The notes below the pieces were generated by a model, which was not told the origin of the DNA, made no database searches, and saw nothing but the letters and a program-made list of their open reading frames with translations. A stretch of 64,000 bases of DNA, taken from assembly GCF_003987395.1 (NCBI RefSeq), contig NZ_PIPT01000006.1, forward strand, positions 124,001-188,000, written 5' to 3'. Made by a program: the position numbers and the translations under genes. Origin of the DNA: Pseudidiomarina aquimaris (GTDB lineage Bacteria > Pseudomonadota > Gammaproteobacteria > Enterobacterales > Alteromonadaceae). Below are positions 38,229 to 46,352 of the stretch, in pieces. Numbering within the stretch: position 1 is the stretch's first letter; each line of letters begins with the position of its first letter.

Positions 38229-41200
38229 TTAGAAGCGGTAACGGATACCGATCTTAGCCTGCCACGTTGAACGCTCTGGCAAGTAACGCGTAGGTGCTTG
38301 AGTTACCAAGTCGAAGGCACGATTGTTGTACGGGGTACCGTAAACATATTGGCCGTCGTCGTTGATATAAGCACTTACCAACTCACGCACGTTGTCGCCG
38401 TATGGCAACACGTGTTTCTGTCCTGCATCTTTATCGAAGATAGCAATCAAGTTACGCACGTTGATATACAACTCACCTTTGTGGCCTTCAGCAAACCCTG
38501 GAAGTTCTTGGGTAAATTTGAAGTCCAAGTTGGTGGTCCAAGGACCGCGCTCAGTGTTACGTGGCAAGTATTCGCCAGCATAACCAGAAAGACCTGCGCG
38601 CTCGAGGTATTCCATGAACTGGTCGTAACCAAAGCCATCTTCGTAGGCAACTGCTGGATCATCAGCACCGGTTGGGATGTACGGCAGGTAAACTGACGAT
38701 TGACCCAAGGTACCGAACGGCTGGTTACCAAAGCTTACGTCACCGTAGCTGTCATACACATAGCCCCAAGGACGACCTGAGTAACGTTCCCAGAAGAGAC
38801 CGAAGGTTGAGGTGTAACCATTAAAGATTTCAGTCTTGTAGGTTACGTCCGCCATGAAGCGGTGCTCAACTTGGTAAGACGCAGTGCCTGGACGAACGTT
38901 TTGACGGTCGATAGCAACCGGGAAACGGTAGTTAGAGATAGCAGTACTCGAGCTACCTGCAACCGCTTCTTGGATGTCTTGGTTGGTGTAGCTTGCACGC
39001 ATGCTTAGACCGTTGTCCCATGCTTTACCAAGGGTTGTGGTAAAGATTTGGCTCTTACCACCGTCGCCGTTGGTAAGCAACAAGTCATAACGCTGTACGT
39101 TACCGTGATCGCCAACACTGCCTGGAGTGTGGTCGTCAAGCGGATCGTCAACTACATAAATGATACGACCGCCGTCGACGGTGCGACGTGGTTGGCCATT
39201 TTCGTCTAACAGCGGTACACGAGTTAAGTCTTTCCACTGCACGTCATCTTTACGACGGGTGTAGATGTATTCAACACTTGCGAACCAGTCATCACCAAGT
39301 GCTGGGATGCTGAAACTGTTGAAATCAACCCCGAAGCTACCACGCCAGTCTGAAGGCAAGTCAAAGTCCGGGTCAATAGCATTCACATAACCGTCAGCAA
39401 TCAAACCGTCTTTAACAGCTTGTGGTACTTCAGTTGGGTCGACATTGTCGAAGAAGACTGACCATGGCACGTCTGACAAGAAACGGTCAAACTGAGAGAA
39501 GGTCAAGCCATTGTTAGTGTATGAGTTTGATACCCAAACATTAGGACGACCACCGGCATAGCGACCGAAGCCACCACGCAATTGAACGTCGTCAGTCAAC
39601 TGATACTTGAAACCTACACGTGGCAAGATCAAGTCTTTACCGTTGAGGTTTTCAGTGTTTGCAAAGCCGTAACGTGCAGCAAAGTTCGGGTTGTACATCG
39701 GCTTGTCTTCAGCGTGCATACGCTCGTAACGCACACCGAACATTAGCTCTAGGTCCCAAGTTGGCTGCCACGTATCTTGGATATAAACAGCTTGCTGGCC
39801 TTGAGTGAAGTTCGCAGCGGCATCGTTGATGTCGCCAGTCAAACTACCTGAATAGTAGAATGCGCCTGCTTCACGGTTACGGAAGTCTTCGATGCTATCG
39901 AATTCCCATGAACCTAAAGCGTTCTGTACGAACAAGTTGTAGATATCGGTTTCTGAGAAAGCATAACCAAAGCCAATCGCGTGGTCGCCGATCAGGTATT
40001 CACCGTTCGCTTGGAATTCGATGGTGGTGTTTTCACCTTCGTTCGCGTGGCGTGAATAGTCAGGACCAAATTCAATGGCGTTACGGCCACCCACTTCAAC
40101 GGTAACCATACCCATGGTACGACCGTTCAAAGGATCTTGAATCGCTTCAACGTTCTTGTGCGAAAGCTTGATGTCGCTCGAGAAGTTTGAGCTCCAGTTT
40201 GAGTAAACTTGCACTGCGTAAGCATCAAGAATTTGCTCGTTGTTGTACCAGCTTGAAGACAACGTCAACGTACCGTCGCCGCCGTATTGGTTACGAATCG
40301 AGTTGCCGTCGGTGCGCTGATAAGTAAACGCAGCACGGTGTTCGTTGCTGATGTTCCAGTCAAGTTTAACGAGAAGTTTATTGTCTTCTTCGTCTGCTGG
40401 AATGTCCCAGCCACCGAGTTGGCTGTCGCTTAAGCCATAGACTTCGCGCGCAATTGCCAATACTTCGTTAAGCTCTTCGGTAGTGATGTTCGCAATGTTT
40501 GCTGCGTCAGAACCGATAGGACCACGATAAGGCGCGTTGCTCTCATCTTGGGTCTCATAGTTCACGTAGAAGAACAATTTGTCTTTGATGATTGGACCAC
40601 CAAGACCAAAACCTAAAGTCTTCTCTTCGTAGTCAACATTCGGCGGCAAAGCATCTTCGTCGTACTTTGAAGCTTCAGCGTCGCCGGCGAGGCTGTCGCT
40701 GGTGTACTGATAGAAGAATGAACCTTCAAGTTCGTTGGTACCTGATTTGGTTACCGCGTTCACTTTCGCACCAGTGAAGTTAGTGTCTTTCGCATTGAAA
40801 GGCGCTACGTCAACAGTGATCTGCTCAATCGCGTCGATTGAAATCGGTGAACCTTGGGTTGGGTATCCGTTGTTGTTCAAACCAAAATCATCATTCTGGT
40901 TGATACCATCAACAGTAATAGAGTTGTATTTCGGGTTGTTACCTGCAACAACCAACTGGTCGCCGTCGCCCAACTGAGTCGCAAGTGGGTTCAAACGTAC
41001 GATTTCTTTCAAGTCACGGCTATAAGTAGGCAGTGATTCGATTTGCTCTTCGCCGAATGAGCTGCTTGAGCCATTATTCAATTGTGCGTAGTTGATCGCT
41101 TGACCAGTCACACTGATGCGCTCAACATTAGCTGATTCAAGTTGTGCATTAAGGCGGAAGGTTTCGCCAAGTTTCAAGAACACTTCTGAGTATTGAGCGT

Positions 41201-41480
41201 CTTGATACACGTCTGAATCGATAGTGATGCGGTAAGGACCGCCAACACGTAAACCGCTGGCAATGAAGCTACCGTTGTTATCGGTATTTACTTCAGTACG
41301 GCTACCTGAAGGCATGTGTTCAATAACAACCGTGGTATTGGCTGCGCCACTACCTTGGGGTCCAAGAATTTCGCCTCGCATAGAAGCTGAGGTGTCTTGT
41401 GCTACCGCTGTTGCTGAGGCAAAGCCTAAGGCAATTGCGACGGCACTTGCGGTGCGCGAAAATCGCAGAGATGTACTCAT
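38229..41480 (-). CDS. Oar-like TonB-dependent receptor B (Pho-controlled)
   Basis: A 1083-residue outer-membrane receptor with the same build as receptor A: signal peptide (AVAQ, about residue 28), carboxypeptidase-regulatory-like domain (about 30-120, SASMRGEILGPQGSGAANTTV), plug (RDLKEIVRLNPLATQLGDGD, YNSITVDGINQNDDFGLNNNGYP) and barrel ending AKIGIRYRF. Shared phrases with receptor A (DGxxxNDxFGLNxxGYPT, NAVTKSGxNE, GGxxIKDKLF) show duplication, but divergence is large enough for different ligands. Preceded by a PhoB heptamer pair with an exact -10. Confidence 0.9.
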   Translation of the reverse strand: MSTSLRFSRTASAVAIALGFASATAVAQDTSASMRGEILGPQGSGAANTTVVIEHMPSGSRTEVNTDNNGSFIASGLRVGGPYRITIDSDVYQDAQYSEVFLKLGETFRLNAQLESANVERISVTGQAINYAQLNNGSSSSFGEEQIESLPTYSRDLKEIVRLNPLATQLGDGDQLVVAGNNPKYNSITVDGINQNDDFGLNNNGYPTQGSPISIDAIEQITVDVAPFNAKDTNFTGAKVNAVTKSGTNELEGSFFYQYTSDSLAGDAEASKYDEDALPPNVDYEEKTLGFGLGGPIIKDKLFFYVNYETQDESNAPYRGPIGSDAANIANITTEELNEVLAIAREVYGLSDSQLGGWDIPADEEDNKLLVKLDWNISNEHRAAFTYQRTDGNSIRNQYGGDGTLTLSSSWYNNEQILDAYAVQVYSNWSSNFSSDIKLSHKNVEAIQDPLNGRTMGMVTVEVGGRNAIEFGPDYSRHANEGENTTIEFQANGEYLIGDHAIGFGYAFSETDIYNLFVQNALGSWEFDSIEDFRNREAGAFYYSGSLTGDINDAAANFTQGQQAVYIQDTWQPTWDLELMFGVRYERMHAEDKPMYNPNFAARYGFANTENLNGKDLILPRVGFKYQLTDDVQLRGGFGRYAGGRPNVWVSNSYTNNGLTFSQFDRFLSDVPWSVFFDNVDPTEVPQAVKDGLIADGYVNAIDPDFDLPSDWRGSFGVDFNSFSIPALGDDWFASVEYIYTRRKDDVQWKDLTRVPLLDENGQPRRTVDGGRIIYVVDDPLDDHTPGSVGDHGNVQRYDLLLTNGDGGKSQIFTTTLGKAWDNGLSMRASYTNQDIQEAVAGSSSTAISNYRFPVAIDRQNVRPGTASYQVEHRFMADVTYKTEIFNGYTSTFGLFWERYSGRPWGYVYDSYGDVSFGNQPFGTLGQSSVYLPYIPTGADDPAVAYEDGFGYDQFMEYLERAGLSGYAGEYLPRNTERGPWTTNLDFKFTQELPGFAEGHKGELYINVRNLIAIFDKDAGQKHVLPYGDNVRELVSAYINDDGQYVYGTPYNNRAFDLVTQAPTRYLPERSTWQAKIGIRYRF

Positions 41481-41569
41481 CTTTCTTAATTTCCTGGGTT
41501 GTGGTTTAAAAAAAAATCTTAGAAAGGCAATACCGCTTGATGTTGAGCCTTGTGAATTAATTCTACGCT

Positions 41570-41603
41570 TTTATAACACTTGGTTGTGTCAAAAATGTGA
41601 CAG
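41570..41603 (-). promoter_or_regulatory. PhoB-type promoter of TonB receptor B
   Basis: Minus strand: CTGTCAC (41603-41597) and TTGACAC (41592-41586) at 11-base period; -10 TATAAA (41575-41570) starts exactly 10 bases later. The pair is nearly palindromic (TGTCA...TGACA), so it could also act toward the divergent hydrolase gene. Confidence 0.85.
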
Positions 41604-41627
41604 TATTTTAATCAATTTTGCTGGCAA

Positions 41628-41656
41628 TTGCACCGATAAAGTCGAACTAATATGAT
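41628..41656 (+). promoter_or_regulatory. putative promoter of the secreted hydrolase gene
   Basis: TTGCAC (41628-41633), 17-base spacer, TATGAT (41651-41656), 43 bases before the chosen start codon. The quasi-palindromic PhoB heptamer pair lies 25 bases further upstream. Confidence 0.4.
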
Positions 41657-41699
41657 AAAAAACTGTCCTATTCGCTCTTCAAATGTTGCAGGAATGTCT

Positions 41700-42896
41700 A
41701 TGAAGCCTATTCTGTTCGGTGTTGTAGCTTTGTTCACTTTTTTCTTAAATGGGTGTGATGTGCCGAAAAAAAATTTACAACCGCCGGTGACACTTCGTGT
41801 GGCAACTTTCAATGTGAGTATGGACGCGTCGAACTACATACCTTCTGAGCAATGGCAAACCACCGGCGCGCAAGCCTTGCCACAAGCACTTGCGGATCAG
41901 CATCCACAAATTCGTGCCATCGCAGAAATCATTCAACATGTGCGGCCGGATGTGATCGTTCTGAATGAATTTGATTACTTACCCGAAGCGCAAGTATTGG
42001 AGAGTTTTCGCCGCGACTTTTTGGCGGTCAGCCAAAATGGCGAAGCACCGATTGAATATCCGTACAGCTTCATTGCACCGGTCAATACAGGGCGGGCCAG
42101 TCCGTTTGACCTCAATCGCGATGGCAAAGAGAGTGGCGTTGCAGATGACGCTTGGGGGTACGGAAATTATCCTGGGCAATATGGCATGGCTGTGTTGTCT
42201 AAGTATCCGATAGACCAAACAGCGACGCGAACCTTTCAGTTTTTCAAATGGCGTGACTTACCCGGTGCCTTACAGCCGTTGGTGCCAAATTCTCACGAAC
42301 CTTGGTACAGCGCCGATGCGTGGTCACAAATGCCGCTTAGCTCAAAATCTCATTGGGACGTGCTGCTCGATGTCAAAGGCTACCCATTGCATATGCTGGT
42401 CAGCCATCCGACACCACCGGTATTTGATGGTGGAGAGAACCGCAATGGGCGGCGTAACCATGACGAAATACGTTTTTGGCAGGAATATGTAAGTGACCTC
42501 GACACCGACTACATCTATGACGATCAAGGACGGCGAGGGGGACTCGACTCACAACAACGATTTGTCATCGCAGGTGATTTGAATGCTTCGATAGAGAGCG
42601 ATGATAACGTCCCAGGAACCATTGAACAGTTGTTAGAAAACACCAAAATACAAGGTGAGTTTCTCCCTAAAAGTGCTGGTGGTCAGGCTCACACACCAGA
42701 TAACCCGCTGGCGGGTCAACATACTGCAGGTTGGCGTAAACGCGCTGACTATGTGCTGCCATCAACGTTTGGTATTCGGATCATCGATGGCGGAGTGTTT
42801 TGGCCGGCCCAAGGTGAACCTAAAGCAGATTTAGTCAGCAAGCGAGAACGCTCTTCGGACCATCGTTTAGTATGGATTGACATTCAATTGCAGTAA
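41700..42896 (+). CDS. secreted endonuclease/exonuclease/phosphatase-family lipoprotein
   Basis: A 398-residue exported protein (lipobox FLNGC, Cys19) with the metal-dependent EEP fold: RVATFNVSMD at the start of the domain, the metal ligand Glu in VLNEFDYL, SHPTPP, NHDEIRFW, GDLNAS and the C-terminal SSDHRLVWIDI (Asp-His pair). Members cleave phosphodiester or phosphomonoester bonds in DNA, phospholipids or inositol phosphates; the substrate here is not visible. Between the Pho-controlled receptor B and phoB it plausibly frees phosphate from organic sources at the cell surface (inference). ATG 41700 (AGGA six bases upstream) is preferred to ATG 41652, which lacks a site and would add 16 residues before the signal peptide. 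Confidence 0.82.
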   Translation: MKPILFGVVALFTFFLNGCDVPKKNLQPPVTLRVATFNVSMDASNYIPSEQWQTTGAQALPQALADQHPQIRAIAEIIQHVRPDVIVLNEFDYLPEAQVLESFRRDFLAVSQNGEAPIEYPYSFIAPVNTGRASPFDLNRDGKESGVADDAWGYGNYPGQYGMAVLSKYPIDQTATRTFQFFKWRDLPGALQPLVPNSHEPWYSADAWSQMPLSSKSHWDVLLDVKGYPLHMLVSHPTPPVFDGGENRNGRRNHDEIRFWQEYVSDLDTDYIYDDQGRRGGLDSQQRFVIAGDLNASIESDDNVPGTIEQLLENTKIQGEFLPKSAGGQAHTPDNPLAGQHTAGWRKRADYVLPSTFGIRIIDGGVFWPAQGEPKADLVSKRERSSDHRLVWIDIQLQ

Positions 42897-42949
42897 TTTT
42901 CACAAATATGTCGTAGATTCATAAAACTGTCATATTGTGTCGTAATAAT
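42897..42949 (+). promoter_or_regulatory. PhoB-type promoter of phoBR (autoregulatory)
   Basis: GATTCAT (42916) and CTGTCAT (42927) at 11-base period, followed after exactly 10 bases by AATAAT (42944-42949). A further pair TTTTCAC (42897) and ATGTCGT (42908) lies upstream, and GTGTCGT (42937) downstream at a 10-base offset. Confidence 0.85.
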
Positions 42950-42981
42950 GGCGGTGCTTAAAAACGACTAGGTGAAGCACG

Positions 42982-43668
42982 ATGTCACGAAAAATTTTGA
43001 TTGTTGAAGACGAAGCTCCGATTCGCGAAATGCTTAGCTTTGTCATGGAGCAGCATGGCTACCAAGCAGTGGAAGCCAACGATTATCAAGTAGCCCTAGA
43101 GAAAATTGTCGAGCCTTTCCCTGATATGATTCTGCTCGACTGGATGTTACCAGGAGGTTCGGGCATCCAGTTGGCGAAGAAGCTCAAGAGCGATGATTTT
43201 ACGCGTGGTATTCCAATTATTATGCTCACCGCGCGTGGTGAGGAAGAAGATAAAATCCGTGGTCTTGAGGTCGGCGCTGACGATTACATTACCAAACCGT
43301 TTTCGCCAAAAGAACTGATGGCGCGGATGCGCGCAGTGTTCCGCCGAGTCTCGCCTACAGCGCTAGATGAACCATTGGAAATCGAAGGACTCAAGCTTGA
43401 TCCCATTTCGCATCGAGTGAGCGCCTACAATGACCGCCTCGATATGGGGCCAACTGAATTTAAATTACTTCATTTCTTTATGACACACCCAGATCGCGTG
43501 TATAGTCGAGAGCAACTCCTCGATAACGTTTGGGGCACGAATGTCTACGTTGAAGACCGTACCGTGGATGTCCATATTCGCCGATTACGCAAAGCCATCG
43601 AAATGCACGGCCATGATCGCTTGGTGCAGACGGTGCGTGGTGTCGGCTATCGCTTCTCACCAAGATAA
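42982..43668 (+). CDS. phoB: phosphate regulon response regulator PhoB
   Basis: OmpR/PhoB-family transcription factor that binds the heptamer repeats described in this window when phosphorylated by PhoR. Receiver domain 1-120 with acidic pair in VEDEAP, phospho-acceptor Asp53 (LLDWMLPG) and Lys in ITKPFSP near 105; winged-helix DNA-binding domain about 130-228 with [22 protein letters not shown] and [12 protein letters not shown]. Length 228 against 229 in E. coli. phoR follows 26 bases later. Confidence 0.97.
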   Translation: MSRKILIVEDEAPIREMLSFVMEQHGYQAVEANDYQVALEKIVEPFPDMILLDWMLPGGSGIQLAKKLKSDDFTRGIPIIMLTARGEEEDKIRGLEVGADDYITKPFSPKELMARMRAVFRRVSPTALDEPLEIEGLKLDPISHRVSAYNDRLDMGPTEFKLLHFFMTHPDRVYSREQLLDNVWGTNVYVEDRTVDVHIRRLRKAIEMHGHDRLVQTVRGVGYRFSPR

Positions 43669-43694
43669 ATTGTTGCAGCGTAGGGTAGTGCGAC

Positions 43695-44999
43695 ATGGAT
43701 AAACGATTCTCCGCCGTATTTATTCTGCGCGGCTTCCTTTGGTATGTCGCCCCTCTTGCCGTAATCGGCTGGCTATTTGGCTATTTCTGGCAAGTGTTGA
43801 GTATCGGCTTACTCGGCATTCTCGCGTGGCATTACTTCTATCAATACAAGCTTGTCGATTGGTTGTGGCACCGTCGCACCATGTTGCCGCCGAGTGCTCC
43901 GGGTAGCTGGAGCTATATCTACGACGGAATCTACCGTACGCAGCGTCGCAGCCAACAACGTCGTCGTGCGCTTGCGCGTATCTTGCGTCGCTTCCGTGAG
44001 GCCTCAGAAGCTATTCCTGATGCGGCAATTGTGTTTCGTAAGGACGGTGGGCTGATTTGGTGTAACAAGCTTGGACAGTTTTATTTTGGCTTAAAGTGGC
44101 CTGCGGACACGGGCATTCGGTTGTCAAACCTGATCCGTTACCCAGAGTTTATTGCGTACTTGCAAAAGGGTGACTTTAGCCAAGAAATTTATTTGCCGTC
44201 GCCGGTGCGCGAAGATATCGAGTTAGAAATTCGCGTCATGCCTTACAGCGAGGATCAATACTTGCTGATGGCGCGTGATGTGACTCAGCTGCGCCGGCTC
44301 GAGCAAATGCGCAAAGACTTTGTTGCCAACGTATCTCATGAATTGAAAACACCGTTGACGGTTATTCAAGGCTACCTCGAAATGCTCGACGATGATGTCA
44401 GTGCGATGCCTCCTGCGCTGCTACAAAAAGCGGTGAAGGATATGAATGGGCAGTCGACACGGATGCGTAATTTGGTCGACCAACTGTTATCGTTGTCACG
44501 CATTGACTCAGCCCGCGGGGATATTTTTGAGCGCGCCGTTAATGTTCCGGAACTGCTTCGTCGTATCCAACAAGATGCCGAGCAACTCAATCAAGCAAAA
44601 CAGCATGACTTACGATTTGAGATTGCTGACCAGACAATGTATGGGCGCGAAGATGAGTTACGCAGTGTGTTCGCCAACCTCATTACTAACGCCATTCATT
44701 ATACTCAGCCAAAGGGCACGATTACCGTGCGCTGGCGCTCTGTTGGTAAACAAATGGAATTTAGCGTCACCGATAATGGCCCGGGCATTCCGGCCGAGCA
44801 TATTCCGTTGTTGACCGAACGCTTTTACCGCATCGATAAAGATCGCAATAGTAGCAAAGGCGGCTCAGGACTTGGCTTAGCTATCGTTAAGCAGGCCGTT
44901 GAGCATCATCATTGCAAACTTACCATCGACTCCGTAGTAGGACGTGGTTCGACCTTTAGTGTGCGAGTTCCAGAAGAGCTGGTGATTACGCCCGCATAG
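43695..44999 (+). CDS. phoR: phosphate regulon sensor histidine kinase PhoR
   Basis: A 434-residue inner-membrane kinase: two membrane segments (about 15-48), a basic linker (RTQRRSQQRRRALARILRRF), a PAS domain (about 100-195), the H-box SHELKTP with His215, and a HATPase domain with NLITNAIHYT, DNGPGIP and GSGLGLAIV. No large periplasmic domain, as expected for PhoR, which reads phosphate status through PstSCAB and PhoU. Length 434 against 431 in E. coli. Confidence 0.97.
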   Translation: MDKRFSAVFILRGFLWYVAPLAVIGWLFGYFWQVLSIGLLGILAWHYFYQYKLVDWLWHRRTMLPPSAPGSWSYIYDGIYRTQRRSQQRRRALARILRRFREASEAIPDAAIVFRKDGGLIWCNKLGQFYFGLKWPADTGIRLSNLIRYPEFIAYLQKGDFSQEIYLPSPVREDIELEIRVMPYSEDQYLLMARDVTQLRRLEQMRKDFVANVSHELKTPLTVIQGYLEMLDDDVSAMPPALLQKAVKDMNGQSTRMRNLVDQLLSLSRIDSARGDIFERAVNVPELLRRIQQDAEQLNQAKQHDLRFEIADQTMYGREDELRSVFANLITNAIHYTQPKGTITVRWRSVGKQMEFSVTDNGPGIPAEHIPLLTERFYRIDKDRNSSKGGSGLGLAIVKQAVEHHHCKLTIDSVVGRGSTFSVRVPEELVITPA

Positions 45000-45000
45000 C

Positions 45001-45029
45001 GTGACACTAAAATGGCAGAAATATGACAA
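45001..45029 (-). promoter_or_regulatory. inverted PhoB heptamer array between phoR and pstS
   Basis: On the minus strand three heptamers at 11-base period: TTGTCAT (45029-45023), CTGCCAT (45018-45012) and GTGTCAC (45007-45001). They point back into phoR, opposite to the pstS promoter 12 bases away, and no gene reads in that direction. Possibly an extra binding site that helps loop or load PhoB. Confidence 0.7.
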
Positions 45030-45040
45030 ATAAATAGCTG

Positions 45041-45074
45041 TTGTCATTAAAGTGTCACATTGACCTGCTAAAAT
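45041..45074 (+). promoter_or_regulatory. PhoB-type promoter of pstS
   Basis: TTGTCAT (45041) and GTGTCAC (45052) at 11-base period, then exactly 10 bases later the -10 TAAAAT (45069-45074). The best match to the classical Pho promoter layout in the window. Confidence 0.92.
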
Positions 45075-45153
45075 TCCCAGTGTTGATTAAGCAAAGCTAA
45101 GTTTTTAACCCATTATTTTTGGCATGACCTTAGCACAGACACTTGGAGTCATT

Positions 45154-46125
45154 ATGAAAGTTAAATCAGTACTTCTTGCTTTAAGCGTAGCCGGCCTCGT
45201 AGCCACTTCAGCACATGCGCAAAAAGCTACCGACAACCTTCCTGAATACGAGAAAGTAAGCGGTTTATCTGGCAACCTTTCTTCTGTTGGTTCAGACACC
45301 TTGGCCAACATGATGACCTTCTGGGCAGAAGAGTTTAAGCGCCTCTACCCGAACGTGAACATGCAGATTCAAGCGGCTGGTTCATCAACTGCGCCACCGG
45401 CCCTTACTGAAGGAACTTCAAACTTTGGCCCAATGAGCCGTGGTATGAAGTCGAAAGAAATCGAAGCTTTTGAAAAACGTCATGGCTACAAACCGACGCC
45501 TGTTCGCGTAGCAATCGATGCCTTGGCGGTATTCGTGCACAAAGACAACCCAATTGAAGGCATGACCATTGCTGAAGTTGACGCAGTATTTAGTAACACA
45601 CGTCTTTGTGGCGCTACTGAACAAGTTCAGCGTTGGGGCGATTTAGGTCTAACTGGCAGCTGGGGCAACCGCGACTTGCAGCTATACGGTCGTAACTCAG
45701 TATCAGGCACCTACGGTTACTTCAAAGAGATCGCCCTTTGTGACGGTGATTTCCGCGCGAACGTGAATGAACAGCCAGGTTCAGCTTCTGTTGTGCAGTC
45801 TGTTTCAACCTCGTTGAATGCTATCGGTTACTCAGGTATCGGCTACCTAACCTCTGGTGTTAAAACCGTGCCTATCGCGGTTGAAGAAGGCGGTGAGTAT
45901 GTGGATGCGACAACTGAAAGCGCATTGGCTGGTAAGTACCCACTTGCACGCTTCTTGTACGTTTACGTAAATAAGCACCCAAACAAGCCACTTGACCCAG
46001 CAACTGCTGAGTTCTTGAAAATGGTACTGTCGAAAAAAGGACAAGAGATTGTCGATAAAGACGGTTACATTCCGCTGCCGAAAATGGTCGTTGAGCAAGA
46101 ACTAGAAAAGCTCGGACTCAACTAA
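45154..46125 (+). CDS. pstS: periplasmic phosphate-binding protein PstS
   Basis: Phosphate-capturing subunit of the PstSCAB ABC transporter. The 323-residue protein has a Sec signal peptide ([15 protein letters not shown]...SAHAQ) and the PstS-like pattern [28 protein letters not shown] (the phosphate loop), [12 protein letters not shown] and [17 protein letters not shown] 45154 with GGAG upstream is used; the in-frame ATG at 45124 would add ten residues before the signal peptide. Followed by a strong terminator and, 228 bases later, pstC with its own PhoB site. Confidence 0.95.
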   Translation: MKVKSVLLALSVAGLVATSAHAQKATDNLPEYEKVSGLSGNLSSVGSDTLANMMTFWAEEFKRLYPNVNMQIQAAGSSTAPPALTEGTSNFGPMSRGMKSKEIEAFEKRHGYKPTPVRVAIDALAVFVHKDNPIEGMTIAEVDAVFSNTRLCGATEQVQRWGDLGLTGSWGNRDLQLYGRNSVSGTYGYFKEIALCDGDFRANVNEQPGSASVVQSVSTSLNAIGYSGIGYLTSGVKTVPIAVEEGGEYVDATTESALAGKYPLARFLYVYVNKHPNKPLDPATAEFLKMVLSKKGQEIVDKDGYIPLPKMVVEQELEKLGLN

Positions 46126-46130
46126 AAACG

Positions 46131-46156
46131 AAAAACCCGGCACCCGCCGGGTTTTT
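46131..46156 (+). terminator. terminator after pstS
   Basis: Eleven-pair stem AAAAACCCGGC / GCCGGGTTTTT, loop ACCC, five T residues. It separates abundant pstS message from pstCAB-phoU. Confidence 0.92.
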
Positions 46157-46162
46157 CTTCGT

Positions 46163-46240
46163 TGTTCGCTATTCGCTGTTTGCTGTTTGTTTAAACCAAG
46201 AGCGAGCGCAGCGAGCGTGCAAACAGCGAACATCAAACAT
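46163..46240. repeat. diverged heptamer repeats and inverted repeat upstream of pstC
   Basis: Left part reads GTTCGCT, ATTCGCT, GTTTGCT; right part carries the complement (AAACAGCGAAC). The 12-base TTCGCTGTTTGC (46172-46183) recurs inverted at 46219-46230, and GAGCGAGCG repeats lie between. GTTCGCT is the complement of AGCGAAC, the unit of the array at 15813-15902. Confidence 0.8.
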
Positions 46241-46274
46241 CGGTTTTCGTGAAAATGTCAGTTTTATGACGGTG

Positions 46275-46308
46275 CTGTAACAATTCTGTCATACTTCTCG
46301 ACTATACT
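46275..46308 (+). promoter_or_regulatory. PhoB-type promoter of pstC-pstA-pstB-phoU
   Basis: CTGTAAC (46275) and CTGTCAT (46286) at 11-base period, then exactly 10 bases later TATACT (46303-46308), 44 bases before the pstC start. Confidence 0.88.
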
Positions 46309-46352
46309 GCGCGCAGTGAAATTTCTAACTTGCACAACCACTCGAGGTTACG

